Shown here: piece after piece, positions 22,501-34,075 of the stretch
Position numbering within the stretch: the first letter of the stretch is position 1
How the letters are laid out: the number at the start of each line of letters is the position of its first letter
Assembly (NCBI GenBank): GCA_951230915.1
Contig: OX579639.1
Coordinates: forward strand, 21,080,001 to 21,144,000
Length of the DNA stretch: 64,000 nucleotides
Source: Antitrichia curtipendula
Lineage: Eukaryota > Streptophyta > Bryopsida > Hypnales > Leucodontaceae
Direction: 5' to 3'
Position numbers and translations under genes: made by a program
Notes under the pieces: generated by a model
Database searches by the model: none
Told to the model about the DNA's origin: nothing
Seen by the model: the letters and a program-made list of their open reading frames with translations, nothing else

Positions 22501-24098
22501 AGGTCAATATAAACACTACTTGACCACCAACATGTCTAAAATTAATACTTAGTAAGTAAAACAAGTATTGGAGAAAGAAATTTCTACTTCATTCTTGTTA
22601 GTGTGGAAAAAAATTGGGATTCAAATCACTAAAGATGGATGGTTGAGGTTCTATAGTAGGGTCCAATAAACTTATAAATTTTGTGAATTCAACTCAGATT
22701 ATCATAACTTTGGTGCTTGTGTATGCTAAAAAACAAACAAATTTTTGAATTGTAAATTGTATTAGAATCACACTAAAGTCTCCTTCATCATCATTACAAA
22801 AACTTATTTGTACTTGAAAATCATACGAAGAGTTTGATGTTTTATATACACTATCTACCATCTAGTGTTGCCACCAGATGTGAAAATTATAACTTGTATT
22901 TAATGGTACATATTAGAAACTAGCATTCACAATTTCTTTAGAGATACTTGATCCCATACATCTTGAATTTCTTATATGATTTCTTGCTTGTTATTCATTT
23001 CATTGCAAAAAACCTTTGATTATCTTCCCAAAGGTTTTCTATGAAATAGTAGTTAGTATATAAAAGAAATCTAAAGTGGTTTATTATTTTGAATTTTCAA
23101 CTTTTTACATTTTATTAAGTTGAAGTGACCTCTATTTCAATTCCAACACAATTTGTGATTGCAAAATTAGTTCATTTTGTAGCATGCTAGAGCTTCCTGA
23201 AGTTGTTGAATTTTCTAGTGAAAAGTTGGCTAAAAAATTCATAACTTCATTGAACCCCACTATACAATGCCATCAATTAAGAAGGTCATGAAACTTTATT
23301 GATACCTACAAAGATTTTCATCTACTATATCAATACACCTGAATGTGATGAACTTTATTAATTTATATATATAGCATATTAATATTATAATTTATAGAAT
23401 TTATATTAAATATATTATTTTTGATATCTAGCTTTGCAACAATAGATGGGGTCAAGATTCTTACAAATGGTAGTAAGGTTGCAACGGTTGGTGCTCTATA
23501 ATGATGTAAGGAACAATTATGATAATGTTACGATTGACAAGCGTGGAGCTAATACAATGTGGATGAGAACCTCATTTTCTATATCTAGATTTATGGCATT
23601 GGATGGGGGCAAGGTACTTGTACTTACTGCAGGAAGACAATTGCAGGTGCTTGGAAGTGAAAAAGTTGGTGGTTATGGTAGAACCACCCATAGTCAACCA
23701 CTTAAGCAATTCCGCATATGTTCTGCAGCAGTAGAAGGCAATGTAAACTTATAACCTTGTAGAAAGATAGAAATATTGGGCATTGCCAAATTTTCATGAT
23801 TTTTTCCTTAAATTGAATTTACTATGAATTTGGAAGTCTAAAGTTGGCCTCAACCCATATCCAAAATATAGAGTCTTCCAATTTCGACCAATTCATAACT
23901 ACTTTTCTACTCACTACCTCCTACTTTCTTGCTCACTAAATCAAGACATGTGTCATGACTTTATAGTGCCAACCTTGCAAAAGAGAAAAAATCACATTTT
24001 AAACTATGGTTGGAATACGCACCAGCCTTGGTTGGAAATAGCTGCACCTTACAGGTTGGTTATTGATGGTTGGTTGGTAATGGATGGTTCTATCATAA
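22501..24098. other. AT-rich repeat-like DNA, no gene seen
   Basis: No recognisable product. A 102-codon frame at 23446-23754 has low similarity in composition to coding DNA, and part of it (GGGGGCAAGGTACTTG) matches units of the minisatellite at 27.3 kb, so I treat it as repeat. Confidence 0.4.
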
Positions 24099-24685
24099 TC
24101 CCTAAAGGACCAGGGATGTTTGAGCATAGTCTTTATTTTCTTGACTAGCTCTTGTAACAAGCATAATTCCTCATTTGTATGGAATAATTGTGATGATCAC
24201 CACCGTTGAAATGAAACAAGAATTTTTTTGCTTTTTTATAAATAAAAAAAGATCAACAAAATTGCATCCTTTGAGAAAATGCCACTGTTGACAAGATTGA
24301 TGAAAGATGTTTGGTTAGGGAATACTTTGTATGAGCGCTAAAATCAAAATGTTGAAATTGGAATTCTCAAAAGTGCTCCAAAATTTTTGATTTTTTTCCC
24401 ACATATGCATATCATCATAATAATGATGTGTAAATTTTTTCAAATCATTTTGAGGTGTAGGGAGAAAGATATAAGAATGTGAAGTAACAACTTACAATGC
24501 CTTTTCCATTCTCCAAAAATTTACCAAAATTTGCACACTCAATCATTTCTAGATCGGATTGCAGTGACGAATTTAGCAGAAAAATCATCTAGGGTCTCTT
24601 TGTTGCTTATGGACTGTTAGCAAGGTTCACATATCAATTTTTTTACAAATGTAGTTGTAGAAGCCATGTGGTGGCTTTTTGGTTG
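24099..24685 (-). mobile_element. TTAA element, family H, copy 1 (one end degraded)
   Basis: It begins TCCCTAAAGGACCAGGG after ATAA, a mutated TTAA, and runs nearly identically, inverted, to the copy at 26109-26695. The far end reads GTGGTGGCTTTTTGGTTGTG where the other copy has GTGGTGGCCTTATGGTCC, so its terminal repeat has decayed. No coding capacity. Confidence 0.8.
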
Positions 24686-25039
24686 TGCTTCTATGTGCAA
24701 GTTTCTAAATGAGTTTATAGAGAGATTAGAAGAAAAATAAACTTGCTAATATAAAGATATTATGTTAGGATACTTCTCAAGCCAAAATTAATTCAAAGGT
24801 TCTTGCTTTGCATTCTTCATCCTACCAAATTCTCTTAGGGAGGTTAATTTGAAGGTTTTGGTTTTAGATTTGATGCAAGGAATTAAGTTGATTTCTAGAA
24901 TGTCTTGGCAAGAATAGAGTAATGAGTTTACACCCTTAATCCCTAAGTTTTGTGCAAAATACAACAAAAAAGAGCGTACTTACAGAAGGTATGTCTTATA
25001 CAACTTGTAAAATGAAGATATTTTTCAAAACCTAATTCT
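24686..25039. other. AT-rich spacer, nothing recognised
   Basis: No gene, RNA or repeat boundary noticed. Confidence 0.4.
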
Positions 25040-25500
25040 ACGAATCATTGAGACGCAACCTGTAATGTCAAGATCTTATCCAAAGTTAAGTTGTACCAAT
25101 CATTGAGACGCAACCTGTAATGTCAAGATCTTATCCAAAGTCAAGTTGTACCAATCATTGAGACTATACATTCTGCCACTGTCATCCTACTAAATGGATT
25201 GGGCAACATACGTGTTTAATCAAGATCTTATCCAAAGTCTTATCATACCAATCATTGAGACTATACGTTCTGCCACTGCCATCCTACTAGATGGATTGGG
25301 CAACGTACATGTTTAATCAAGATCTTATCCAAAGTCTTATCATACCAATCATTGAGACTATACGTTCTGCCATTCTACTAGATGGATTGGGCAACGTACG
25401 TGTTTAATCAAGATCTTATCCAAAGTCAAGTTGTACCAATCATTGAGACTATAAGTTCTGCCATTGTCATCCTACTAGATGGATTCGACAACCTATATAG
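25040..25500. repeat. Minisatellite with 55-bp and 97-bp units
   Basis: The AAGATCTTATCCAAAGT block recurs at 25070, 25125, 25222, 25319 and 25410, i.e. spacings of 55, 97, 97 and 91 bp. The longer units add a CTATACGTTCTGCCACTG and a GGATTGGGCAACGTAC block absent from the short units. Confidence 0.85.
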
Positions 25501-25906
25501 TCAAGACCTATTAGGGATGGACATGGTAAATTGTTTATTCTATTTATCTCCAATCAAGCAATGAAAGACTCTAACATGTCACTATCATATATAATTCTAA
25601 TGTACATTTGATACACACCTGAAGATATATTTTAGTAATATTCAGTTGTGAATACAACATGGGAGAATAAGTTGCATACATGAGTATCCTAAATCTTACA
25701 TGTATTTCTATTTTATACAAAATAGATTGTTAAATTGCATAGATCCTAAAACCTATATTATGTAGAAAATACTTGAGAATTGATCATAGCATAAAAAATG
25801 CTAAGCCCAGAACATGGATCATGTATCCAATTTTCTTTGGATTTCGCTCAATTGAATTGTATTTTGATTTCTTATACAATCATAATAAAATATATGTATA
25901 TGTTTA
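25501..25906. other. AT-rich spacer, nothing recognised
   Basis: No gene or repeat boundary noticed. Confidence 0.4.
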
Positions 25907-25910
25907 TTAA

Positions 25911-26104
25911 CTCTTAAAGATCTAAGACCTTTATTTTTATCAAAAGCCACTCAAAGTTGCCATTTCTATTGCATGGAGCAAAAAGCTTGCAAATTTGTTT
26001 GTTTTTTGCTTACTAAACTATAGGATCTTGTACTAGACTTGCGTAAGACTGTGTGGAAGAAATTTCAAAAAAATTAGTTGTAAAGATTGCAACTAAATTT
26101 ACGT
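25911..26104. mobile_element. TTAA element fragment (family C type right end), split by family H
   Basis: TTAA at 25907-25910 is followed by CTCTTAAAGATCTAAGACC and then the family C right-subterminal blocks GCCATTTCTATTGCA and ATAGGATCTTGTACTAG, up to AAAGATTGCAACTAAATTTACG. There the family H element enters at TTTAA. Only a GAGG match continues after it, so the remainder is lost or diverged. Confidence 0.65.
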
Positions 26105-26108
26105 TTAA

Positions 26109-26695
26109 CCCCTAAAGGACCATAAGGCCACCACATGGCTTCTACAACTACATTTGTAAAAAAATTGATATGTGAACCTTGCTAACAGTCCATAAGCAAC
26201 AAAGAGACTCTAGATGATTTTTTTGCTAAATCTGTCACTGCAATCCGATCTAGAAATGATTGAGTGTGCAAATTTTGGTGAATTTTTTGAGAATGGAAAA
26301 AGCATTGTAAGTTGTTACTTCACATTCTTATATCTTTTTTTCTAAATCTCAAAATGATTTGAAAAAATTTACACATCATTATTATGATGATATGTGGGAA
26401 AAAATCAAAAATTTTGGAGCACTTTTGAGCATTCCAATTTCAACATTTTGATTTTAGCGCTCATACAAAGTATTCCCTAACCAAACATCTTTCATCAATC
26501 TTGTCAACAGTGGCATTTTCTCAAAGGATGCAATTTTATTGATCTTTTTTTATTTATAAAAAAGCAAAAAAATTCTTGTTTCATTTCAATGGTAGCAATC
26601 ATCACAATTATTCCACACAAATGAGGAATTATGCTTGTTACAAGAGCTAGTCAAGAAAATAAAGACTATGCTCAAACACCCTTGGTCTTTTAGGG
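26109..26695 (+). mobile_element. TTAA element, family H, copy 2 (587 bp, complete)
   Basis: It is flanked by TTAA at 26105-26108 and 26696-26699. The ends are CCCCTAAAGGACCATAAGG and, reversed, CCCTAAAAGACCAAGGG. It is an inverted near-identical twin of 24099-24685 and is itself nested in a family C type fragment. No open frame of note. Confidence 0.88.
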
Positions 26696-26699
26696 TTAA

Positions 26700-27269
26700 G
26701 AGGCAATAGATACTAAAGCTAGCTCATGCACAAATGAGTGTTGTTAGACAATAAAGAGTGGTGCTTAAGCACAATTGGATGGTAGTTGGATGTAAACGGA
26801 TGGTACAGGGCATGAATCGGTAGAGGCAATAAGAAGGCAATATTAGATGATGTTTGGACAACAACATAAAGTGCTTGAGTATTTAGATGGTTGTCTAGTA
26901 TCATCTTGTAAATTGACACCTAGTCAAACAAGTCCTTACATCAATTTGAAAGGATAGTGTTGGCAAGGGATTGAAACTCGTAAAAGAAAGATCTACCAAA
27001 AAAGGTCCTTGGCTGAATTTTAAGTGTCAAATTTGAATGGACTTTTTAAAAAATACGATAAAAAAAAACCTTGAATTTGATAAATTTTATTAATATATGT
27101 GTATAGATTAAAGTTTATATTAATATTATAGTTTATAGAATTTATAATAATAGAGTTCATATCAGATAAATGTTGATTCAAGGCCATTCTTTGGTATTAA
27201 CCAAGAACATTTATGATGATGCTATAATTGAATGTAATTGCCCTAACATGGATGAAAATTTAGCTTTGT
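26700..27269. other. AT-rich repeat-like DNA, no gene
   Basis: A stretch near 27000-27060 (ATCTACCAAAAAAGGTCC, then TTTTAAGTGTCAAATTTGAA) is a short copy of module P2. Nothing else is recognised. Confidence 0.4.
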
Positions 27270-27515
27270 GGCAATGGATAGGGGCAAGGTACTTATAGGT
27301 GGTGGTAGTGGGTCGGAGCAAGGTACATATAGGTGGGGGCAGTGGGTGAAGGCAAGGCACGTACAAGTAGTGGCAATGGATTGGAGAAAGATACATATAG
27401 GTGGTGGCAATAGGTGGAGATAGGGTACGTACAAGTGGAAGCAGTAGGACAGGGAAGGGTACATATAGGTGATATCACTGGGTGGAGGCAAGGGACTTAT
27501 TGGTGGTGGCAGGCT
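27270..27515. repeat. 34-bp minisatellite, seven to eight units
   Basis: The GGCAAGGTAC-like block recurs at 27285, 27319, 27353, 27387, 27421, 27455 and 27489, exactly every 34 bp, each followed by TATAGGTGGTGGCA-like sequence. The 60-82-codon minus-strand frames over it are repeat-driven because the unit is not a multiple of three and each frame carries the same motif. Confidence 0.9.
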
Positions 27516-29169
27516 CCAACTACTAGCGTGTCAAATCACTTGAGTTAAAAAGGTTTTGCAATCAATAAAGTTGAAGAGATAATTGTTGATTCAAGCCTAT
27601 TCTCTAACAGTGTAATGAGCATTTATGATAATGTTACAATTGATAAGATTGAAGCTAGCACGCTACGGTTGAAAACCTCATTTCCTATATCTAGCTCCAT
27701 AACATGATGTGAGGGCAAGGTACTTGCAAGTGATGGCAGGGAGACAACTATTGGTGTTTTGGAGTCAATAATAAATAGTTAGGAAACAATAGATACTAAT
27801 GATAGCTCACACACAAATGGGTGTTGGTTGGACATCAAAGGGTGATGCTTACGTGAGTATGGATGGTGCTTCGGCATGAATTGGTGAAGGCTATGAGAGG
27901 ACAATAGGTGATGTTTGGGTGGGAACATGATGACACTTATGTATTTGGATAATGCCTAATTTTTAATTATTTGCACTCAATAACCTTTTCGTTATCACCT
28001 CATTCCCACATATTCATTCTTTTTCTCAAAGCCCAAATGGGGACCAAATGGCATCCTTTGTAAACAATATAAGTCCACATGCATTTAAATTGCATTGAAT
28101 TGGAGACCCCAACCAAGAGGACACCTTAGACAAACCTATTTGTTAGTCTGTAAAACGCTCATAAATATGATTTGAATCATTTGTCAATTAAAAGAATGAT
28201 TCCCTCAACATTTATGGATTGGAAGAACTTCTAATATATTGCATGCACTCTAATATGCTAGATGGAAAAATTGCATTCAGTTCATAATATGACACCTCTA
28301 AATCCAACAATTTTTAATCCAATTTTTTTATTATTTACACCTAATGTATAATTTTTTTGTAGAGGATTCTCTTGGTTCTTTTAGAATTGTTATTACAACT
28401 ACTTGGTTGAAATTACAATTGTGATATTGGATGCTATGTGCATATATTATAATTCTTATCTATGCCTACATGAACACTAGCTTGCTTCTAGTGAAATTCA
28501 AATTTATAGGGAATACAAAAGAGGTGAATAGTAACCCAAAAACTTGTGGCATAAATCTTTCTTCATTTTTTTAAATATAAAAAGTACCTCTTTTCCATCC
28601 TTATTTTATTTTATTGTTTGATTCAACCTCAGTCTTTACTTAGAATCACATTAATTATTTCATTGAGAATCGTTGTGAACATATAATTGAATAATTTGTC
28701 ATCTCTATATTAAAAGACAATGCTATATATATGTACAATATGTATATCCCCTCCATAGTACTAAATACTATGTATCCACATTTTATGGTGAAGATGTAAG
28801 ACTAAGAAATAATCTCACTAGAATGTCTCACTATACAAGTGTAGTATTAAATAAAATTATTCTAGAGTTTGCAATGGTGGATCTATAATTTATTTTATAT
28901 CATATGAATTTGCAACCTTTTTCATATTTTATAAAGAGTTGTCTAACCCGAACCATATCGTCATTATACTAACTTAGTTAGGATTAAGAATTGTGAGGTT
29001 CTAATTGGAAGTTAGGGTTTAATTGGAAGTCAATGTAATCTTCATTATTTCTACTTTCTTACTCTTAGTTAATCATAACATTCTAGAACCAATTAAAAAA
29101 ACATCTTTTTTCAAGGGATATCAATTATGAACTTGGAAGAGCTATTAGTATGATAGAAAAATTAGTAGA
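27516..29169. other. AT-rich DNA, no gene seen
   Basis: Short diverged echoes of the 23.4-kb and 27.3-kb segments occur at 27600-27800. The remainder shows no recognised feature. Confidence 0.4.
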
Positions 29170-30240
29170 CTGTAGAAATTACGGACAAAGAAAATAATCA
29201 GAAAAAATTTCAAACACTTAGATTTGGACTAAATATCAAGGAATTTTCTTTTTAATGAAATTTGTTCTACAAACCACCTAATATTTTGTCATTATTTTAC
29301 TTAATTTGTATCTCAAACCATTTTGCTTGTGTTTTATATAGTTTAGTTAATGGCACAAACAAAGGCATGCAAGAGGTATTAGTTGCTCTCTATACAAATA
29401 GATGATGAAGTCTAGTTCAAGATCAATAATGAAAAGCCTATAATAAGTTTGCAAGTGCTAGGCTCTTATATACATTCTTCCATTTTTAGGCAAGAATCTA
29501 GATAAAACAATTTTGCAAAGATGCAAGTTTTACAAATAATTAAGTGTAATGACCTCTTTGGATTATCTTTCGGATATGATCCATTTTATATTTAGGAACC
29601 AAAATCAGATTTTGAAAATAGGTATATCTATCATTGATCCTACAATGTTAAATTTGTAGGACCTTCATTTTACATCAACTCTAGATTGGACAGTTTTGCA
29701 AACAAGTCTCAATTAGGTGAAAATACCTTATAGGATAATTTTTTTGACTTGATGGGATCTATAATTAGACACCAAAGACAATGAACAAAATAGGTGTATC
29801 TAGCTTTGACCACACAAATATTATGTTCATGAGACTTTGATTTAAGCCACAATCAACATGGGATAGTTTTGTAAACAAGTCACCAATATGTGGAACTACC
29901 TTGTAGGCTAAATTTTTGAATGTGATGGGATACATAGTTAAAAACCAAATGTAAAGTTAAAAAATAGGTGTTCATAACATTTACCCTAAGCTCTTATGTT
30001 CATAGGAAATTCATTTAGTACAGGATTTTAGTTGGGAGGGTTTTGCAATTAAATCATAACAATTCATGTTTAATGTAGTTATCTTATAAAAATAAATTGC
30101 TTGGTGTAATAAGGTACAAAGTTAAGAGACTCAAAAACAAGTGTACCTAATTTTGATCCTATAATATTATGTTCATGAGACTTTTTAAATATTTGAATAT
30201 TTCCAATTGCCATGAATATATCATATGCTATTTTACTTCA
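29170..30240 (+). repeat. Modular repeat, module G (diverged tandem units of about 170-180 bp)
   Basis: About four diverged units each contain a GGGATAGTTTTGTAAACAAG-like block, a TATAGGATAA block and a TTATGTTCATGAGACTTT block. An inverted copy lies at about 46690-47990, and a shortened, more regular version makes up the array at 36820-37720. No coding frame persists. Confidence 0.6.
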
Positions 30241-30646
30241 AAAAAATTTGCACTACTTACAATTAGAAACTTGGTGTAGAGTTTAGGATTTACAATGAGG
30301 TGTTTTTCAAATACCCACTAATTTATCCGACCTCAAGCACATTCCTCATTTATATTCACATCGAATGCAAAAATTGAATGAAACAATGCAACTGCATACA
30401 CATTCAATGCAAGCAAAATACGTAACAATTCAAGTGCACATTAAAAATCATTCATAGTGTGGAATAGAATATATTTAATGTGTTTACAAATACAATCACA
30501 AACAAAACATTGTAGTGTACATGGAATCTAGTGAACATTGTACTTATGATCCACATCCTTGGTGGAGGCTTGAATTTCTCTCCTAGCTAGGCCTTTGTCT
30601 CCTTTGCACCCTACCCATTTGGGAGCATTGATTGCAGGGTGTGTAG
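30241..30646. other. Spacer downstream of the small minus-strand gene
   Basis: AT-rich up to about 30520, then genic composition continuing the locus at 30647-31164. It may be its 3' part: a second minus-strand frame at 30528-30725 is open but out of phase with the splice predicted here. Confidence 0.35.
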
Positions 30647-31164
30647 TTATTTGATAGACAACTCCGCCATTGCCCATTGATGTTGTACGCAACCTCTCGC
30701 AAACATCAACCTGCAACACCCACAAATGACAAAGAAACTAACAAGCAAGTTCATACTTACAAGTGCGCAAAGGCCATTTCCTTCTTCCTTGATCGCGAGC
30801 CAACACAAGAAATTCCCCAAGGTTGTAGTTGTAGCAGATGTGCCATTGCGACAAGGAGTACAACATATTGTGTTTGCACAAACATAGTATCACGCCATTC
30901 CTTGCAAGTAGCTGCAAGACGTAGGAGGAGGGCCATTGAAGCTTCCTCATCAAGAAACACCCATGCCCAATTGTCTTTGGAAAGCGTGCCAGCTTGTGGC
31001 AATATACAATCCCTCATGGTGCCTGCTAAATTTGCATTCTCTATAGACTCTAGCTCCACCCTGTCTTTGGAAAGCGTGCCAGCTTGTGGCAATATACAAT
31101 CCCTCATGGTGCCTGCTAAATTTGCATTCTCTATAGACTCTAGCTCCACCCAAAACCTACACAA
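30647..31164 (-). CDS. Small two-exon gene or gene remnant of unknown family, 155 aa
   Basis: I do not recognise the family. Exon 1 (31164-30761) and exon 2 (30710-30647) join in phase across a 50-nt intron with GTAAGT donor and TTGCAG acceptor, ending in TAA. The protein has a 30-residue block (VELESIENANLAGTMRDC...) repeated twice in perfect tandem, then a WVFLDEEASMALLLRLAATC stretch and a C-terminal CVQHQWAMAELSIK. The first Met is close to an acceptor-like TTTGTGTAG at about 31159, so this could instead be an internal exon of a longer gene whose upstream part is missing. Surroundings are repeats. The intact splice signals and uninterrupted frame favour a once-real gene. Confidence 0.45.
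30972..31151. repeat. Two perfect 90-bp tandem units
   Basis: The block starting TGTCTTTGGAAAGCGTGCC at 30972 is repeated from 31062 with no mismatch that I can see. Because 90 is a multiple of three it adds 30 residues to the overlapping minus-strand frame without breaking it. Confidence 0.95.
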
Positions 31165-31220
31165 ATGGAGAAAGTACTAAAAATCCAAAACCATAAGCTC
31201 CAGCATCTAAAATTCAAAAA

Positions 31221-31349
31221 TTTAGGTATGTTCCCACTTGGTGTTAGAAGTGTTGTTAGTGAGGATCTTAGGAACAAATTTATACCTACTTTTGGACCAG
31301 ATTCATATTCCGAACAACACTTCTAACACCAAGTGGGAACATATCTAAA
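31221..31349. mobile_element. Hairpin element with 37-bp arms
   Basis: TTTAGGTATGTTCCCACTTG...GTTGTT at 31221-31257 returns inverted at 31313-31349 with only one or two mismatches. The 55-bp loop is unique. It looks like a small MITE; no target duplication was clear. Confidence 0.75.
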
Positions 31350-31992
31350 GCATTGACGACAACAACACCAACAATTGGGTTTTGAACATACTTTCGGTGC
31401 AATGGGTTTAGGGTTCAAAAAAATCCCCTAACAAGAGACACTATGATGCAACACTTGAAGAAACGCTCCAACCTCAGTCACCTACACCACAACCTCATAT
31501 GAGTGGTGCCTAAATCCTTGATGGAGGCAACCCATTTCTGACCCGCTTAAGCAGATAAATGTATTTGCAAGGGTAGGTTTCTTCAGTGGGAAAATTTTCT
31601 TCCCATAATTAAGAAGGTTAAGAAGTTAAGAAGGTTTCCATAGTTTTTCAGATTTTTATTTCTCGAGACATAATTACTGTAAATTTATAGGTTGAAGATT
31701 ATGTTCGACCTATACTAGTCATACAAGTCTTCCTTTTTCCCGACCAAGGGCTAGTTGCAAATTCTACAAAAGGTTGGTTGCAATATTAAGAGTCTTGTAG
31801 CCAATCATACTGCGCCCAAAACTGTGTCATAATTAATCGTTGTTCATCTCTTCTTGCCCGGGAAGAGAGCAACCTACATTACCAAAATAGGGGTTGATCA
31901 AGACCAAATTGCCTCCCATAATTCCTTAACTTTTCAAATTAAAAAATGATATTTAAATTACATAATAGAACACTAAACCTCAACTGGACATG
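31350..31992. other. Intergenic DNA, nothing recognised
   Basis: GC-normal at first, then AT-rich. No coding frame over about 60 codons. Confidence 0.4.
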
Positions 31993-31996
31993 TGAA

Positions 31997-32939
31997 CCTC
32001 TAAAGGACCAAAGTGTGTTTCTTGGCAACATAGCAATTTGGGGCAGCTTACTACGAATGGAATTTTTATTTTTTTTCTTTGAAATTTAAAAAAACATTTT
32101 TCCAAGGAATAGCTTTAACAACAATTTTCATAACTTTTGATTACATTGTCAAAAAGTTATTGAATGATATGTAGTTTTCATTACTTGGCGGGCAGCTTGG
32201 GCAACAAAAAAAAACTTCTTTTAAAATCATTTTTTTGAAAAATAAAATTTGAAATTGTTTTTTGGGATTTCTATATACATGGAAAACTTTGAATCATTCC
32301 ATTTTGATTAATGAGATGAAAGTTATAAGGAGTTTAGTTTTGGGTAGTTTACAAGTAGTTATGAAATCTCTATTCTAAAATAAACTTTGAAGTCCTTCAT
32401 ATTACTCAATTTATAATATTTTAGGAAAAAAAATAAAAGCACTAGGTTTAGATTTTTAATTACAACGTTACAACCATCGGGATTGACATTTTTCAATTCC
32501 ATAAATAAATGATAAGCGATTTAGTATTTTGAATCATTCTCTACTTCTTTCTATTTACTAATTTTTTCCTGTATGTTGTACAATTCCAAATGATCTAAAT
32601 TTTTTTGAGAATTTGACCAACTTGACTTGAAGAATGAACCCATAGAGTTACAACCATTTTGGAAATTGTTTCATAAAAATCTGACCTTGTGAAGTGCAGC
32701 TTCCCGTTTTTTTGCAGGGACCAAAAAAAAGATTTTTGTCAATTCAAACGCTAATATCTTGCAATCTACAAGGTGGAATTTTCTGAAATTTTTTCTACAT
32801 CTTCTCAAACCAGCTTACTACAAAATCCTACGGTTACATTTGTCCAGAAATGATTTCCTTTATAAAATTTGGTACTTGTACTAGAAATGGCAGTTTTGGA
32901 GTGTTTTTGGGTGAAAACATCGTCAAAAAACTTTAGGGA
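31997..32939 (+). mobile_element. TTAA element, family A, copy 3 (943 bp)
   Basis: It starts CCTCTAAAGGACCAAAG after TGAA, a mutated TTAA, and ends ACTTTAGGGA before TTAA (32940-32943). It is collinear with 2084-3014, including GGCGGGCAGCTTGGGCA near 32190 and the right subterminal AGAAATGGCAGTTTTGGAG. Non-coding. Confidence 0.88.
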
Positions 32940-32963
32940 TTAATCACCAAAGAGTTGAATATT

Positions 32964-34075
32964 TTGCACCACTTGTAGCTCAGGACGTAATTCAAAACTC
33001 CATGTCAATATGTTCCTCCAATTTGCAATTGAAGGATAGGCTCAGTAGGGCTTCAGTTTGTCCCAATGAATCCTTTCCGCAAAAGAGGGTCACTTGCAGC
33101 ACAAACTGCTACAAAGAAAAATGGCAAGAAACTCGACAGCAGGCTGTTTTCCACTAACTCTCAGTCATCTCTTTGATGGCACTCAACACACACAAACCTA
33201 TTTGTCATCAAAGAGCTCTGTATTTATTTCAACGTTCCCTTTGAAATAAATTGTGCAACAAAATGGTGTTTAGTTCCAATTTCCATGATTCCATCTCCTC
33301 AGGCTACGGAAGTGCCAGATTGTTGACAAATGGAACGCAAGATTCAAAATTGTCGATTGATAGATTGACAAGGAGTTTGATAGAGAAACATCCAAAGAAG
33401 CATCACGTGAGGAAAGCAGTGCACCGCAGTAAAATGGAGCGCGTTTCTGCGGAAGCAGCCAAGCATTATGTATGGAGAGTGTGGTTGTAGATATATCATA
33501 AACTTGCTCAGTTTTGTGCTGTGGTGCTTCATAGTCATAGTCAAACACATTAAACATAAATCTGTTTGATTTCTACTGATTGTGTCCAAATCAGGTGACC
33601 TGAAACCCACACAAATCTGTTGTTTCCGGATGCGTTTTCGTGTAGCTCAGATTTATACTATTTCCATGTGCAGCAAGTCTGTTCTTAGATTTATTACCAG
33701 ACATAACCTCACGGGTTGAATCTGCTTCAATCGTGTTCAAGTAATTAGTGGTCTAGAATCGACTTGCAATCTTTCAGTTGCCAACATGATCCAACTAAAA
33801 CTTACTAGAAACCATGCTCGGACGCTTCTCCGAACGAAACTTCAAGTGTATTACTCCATATCTTACACGTGAACTACAAAGCTAGCAACCATGGAAAACA
33901 ATGGCAAATGGCATTAACAGCAAAAGGTCTGTCACACAGCAAATCCGTTCAGAAATCAGTCGTCTTTCCAAGTTTACGTGAGAGAGAGAGAGTTTCATGC
34001 AAAGCCTGCATACAAGATTGGGTGCCAAAGATACGACTCCCGGCAACAACTTGAAAGCAAAATAGCTGGCAAGAG
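32964..34075 (+). repeat. Modular repeat, copy 2: module P1
   Basis: It is collinear with 19306-20380 with scattered substitutions and small indels, from TTTGCACCACTTGTAGCT to CAACTTGAAAGCAAAATAGC. The ~300 bp ending here also recur inverted at 46480-46680. A 79-codon frame shares the C-terminal KMERVSAEAAKHYVWRVWL with copy 1, but the upstream reading differs. Confidence 0.85.
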
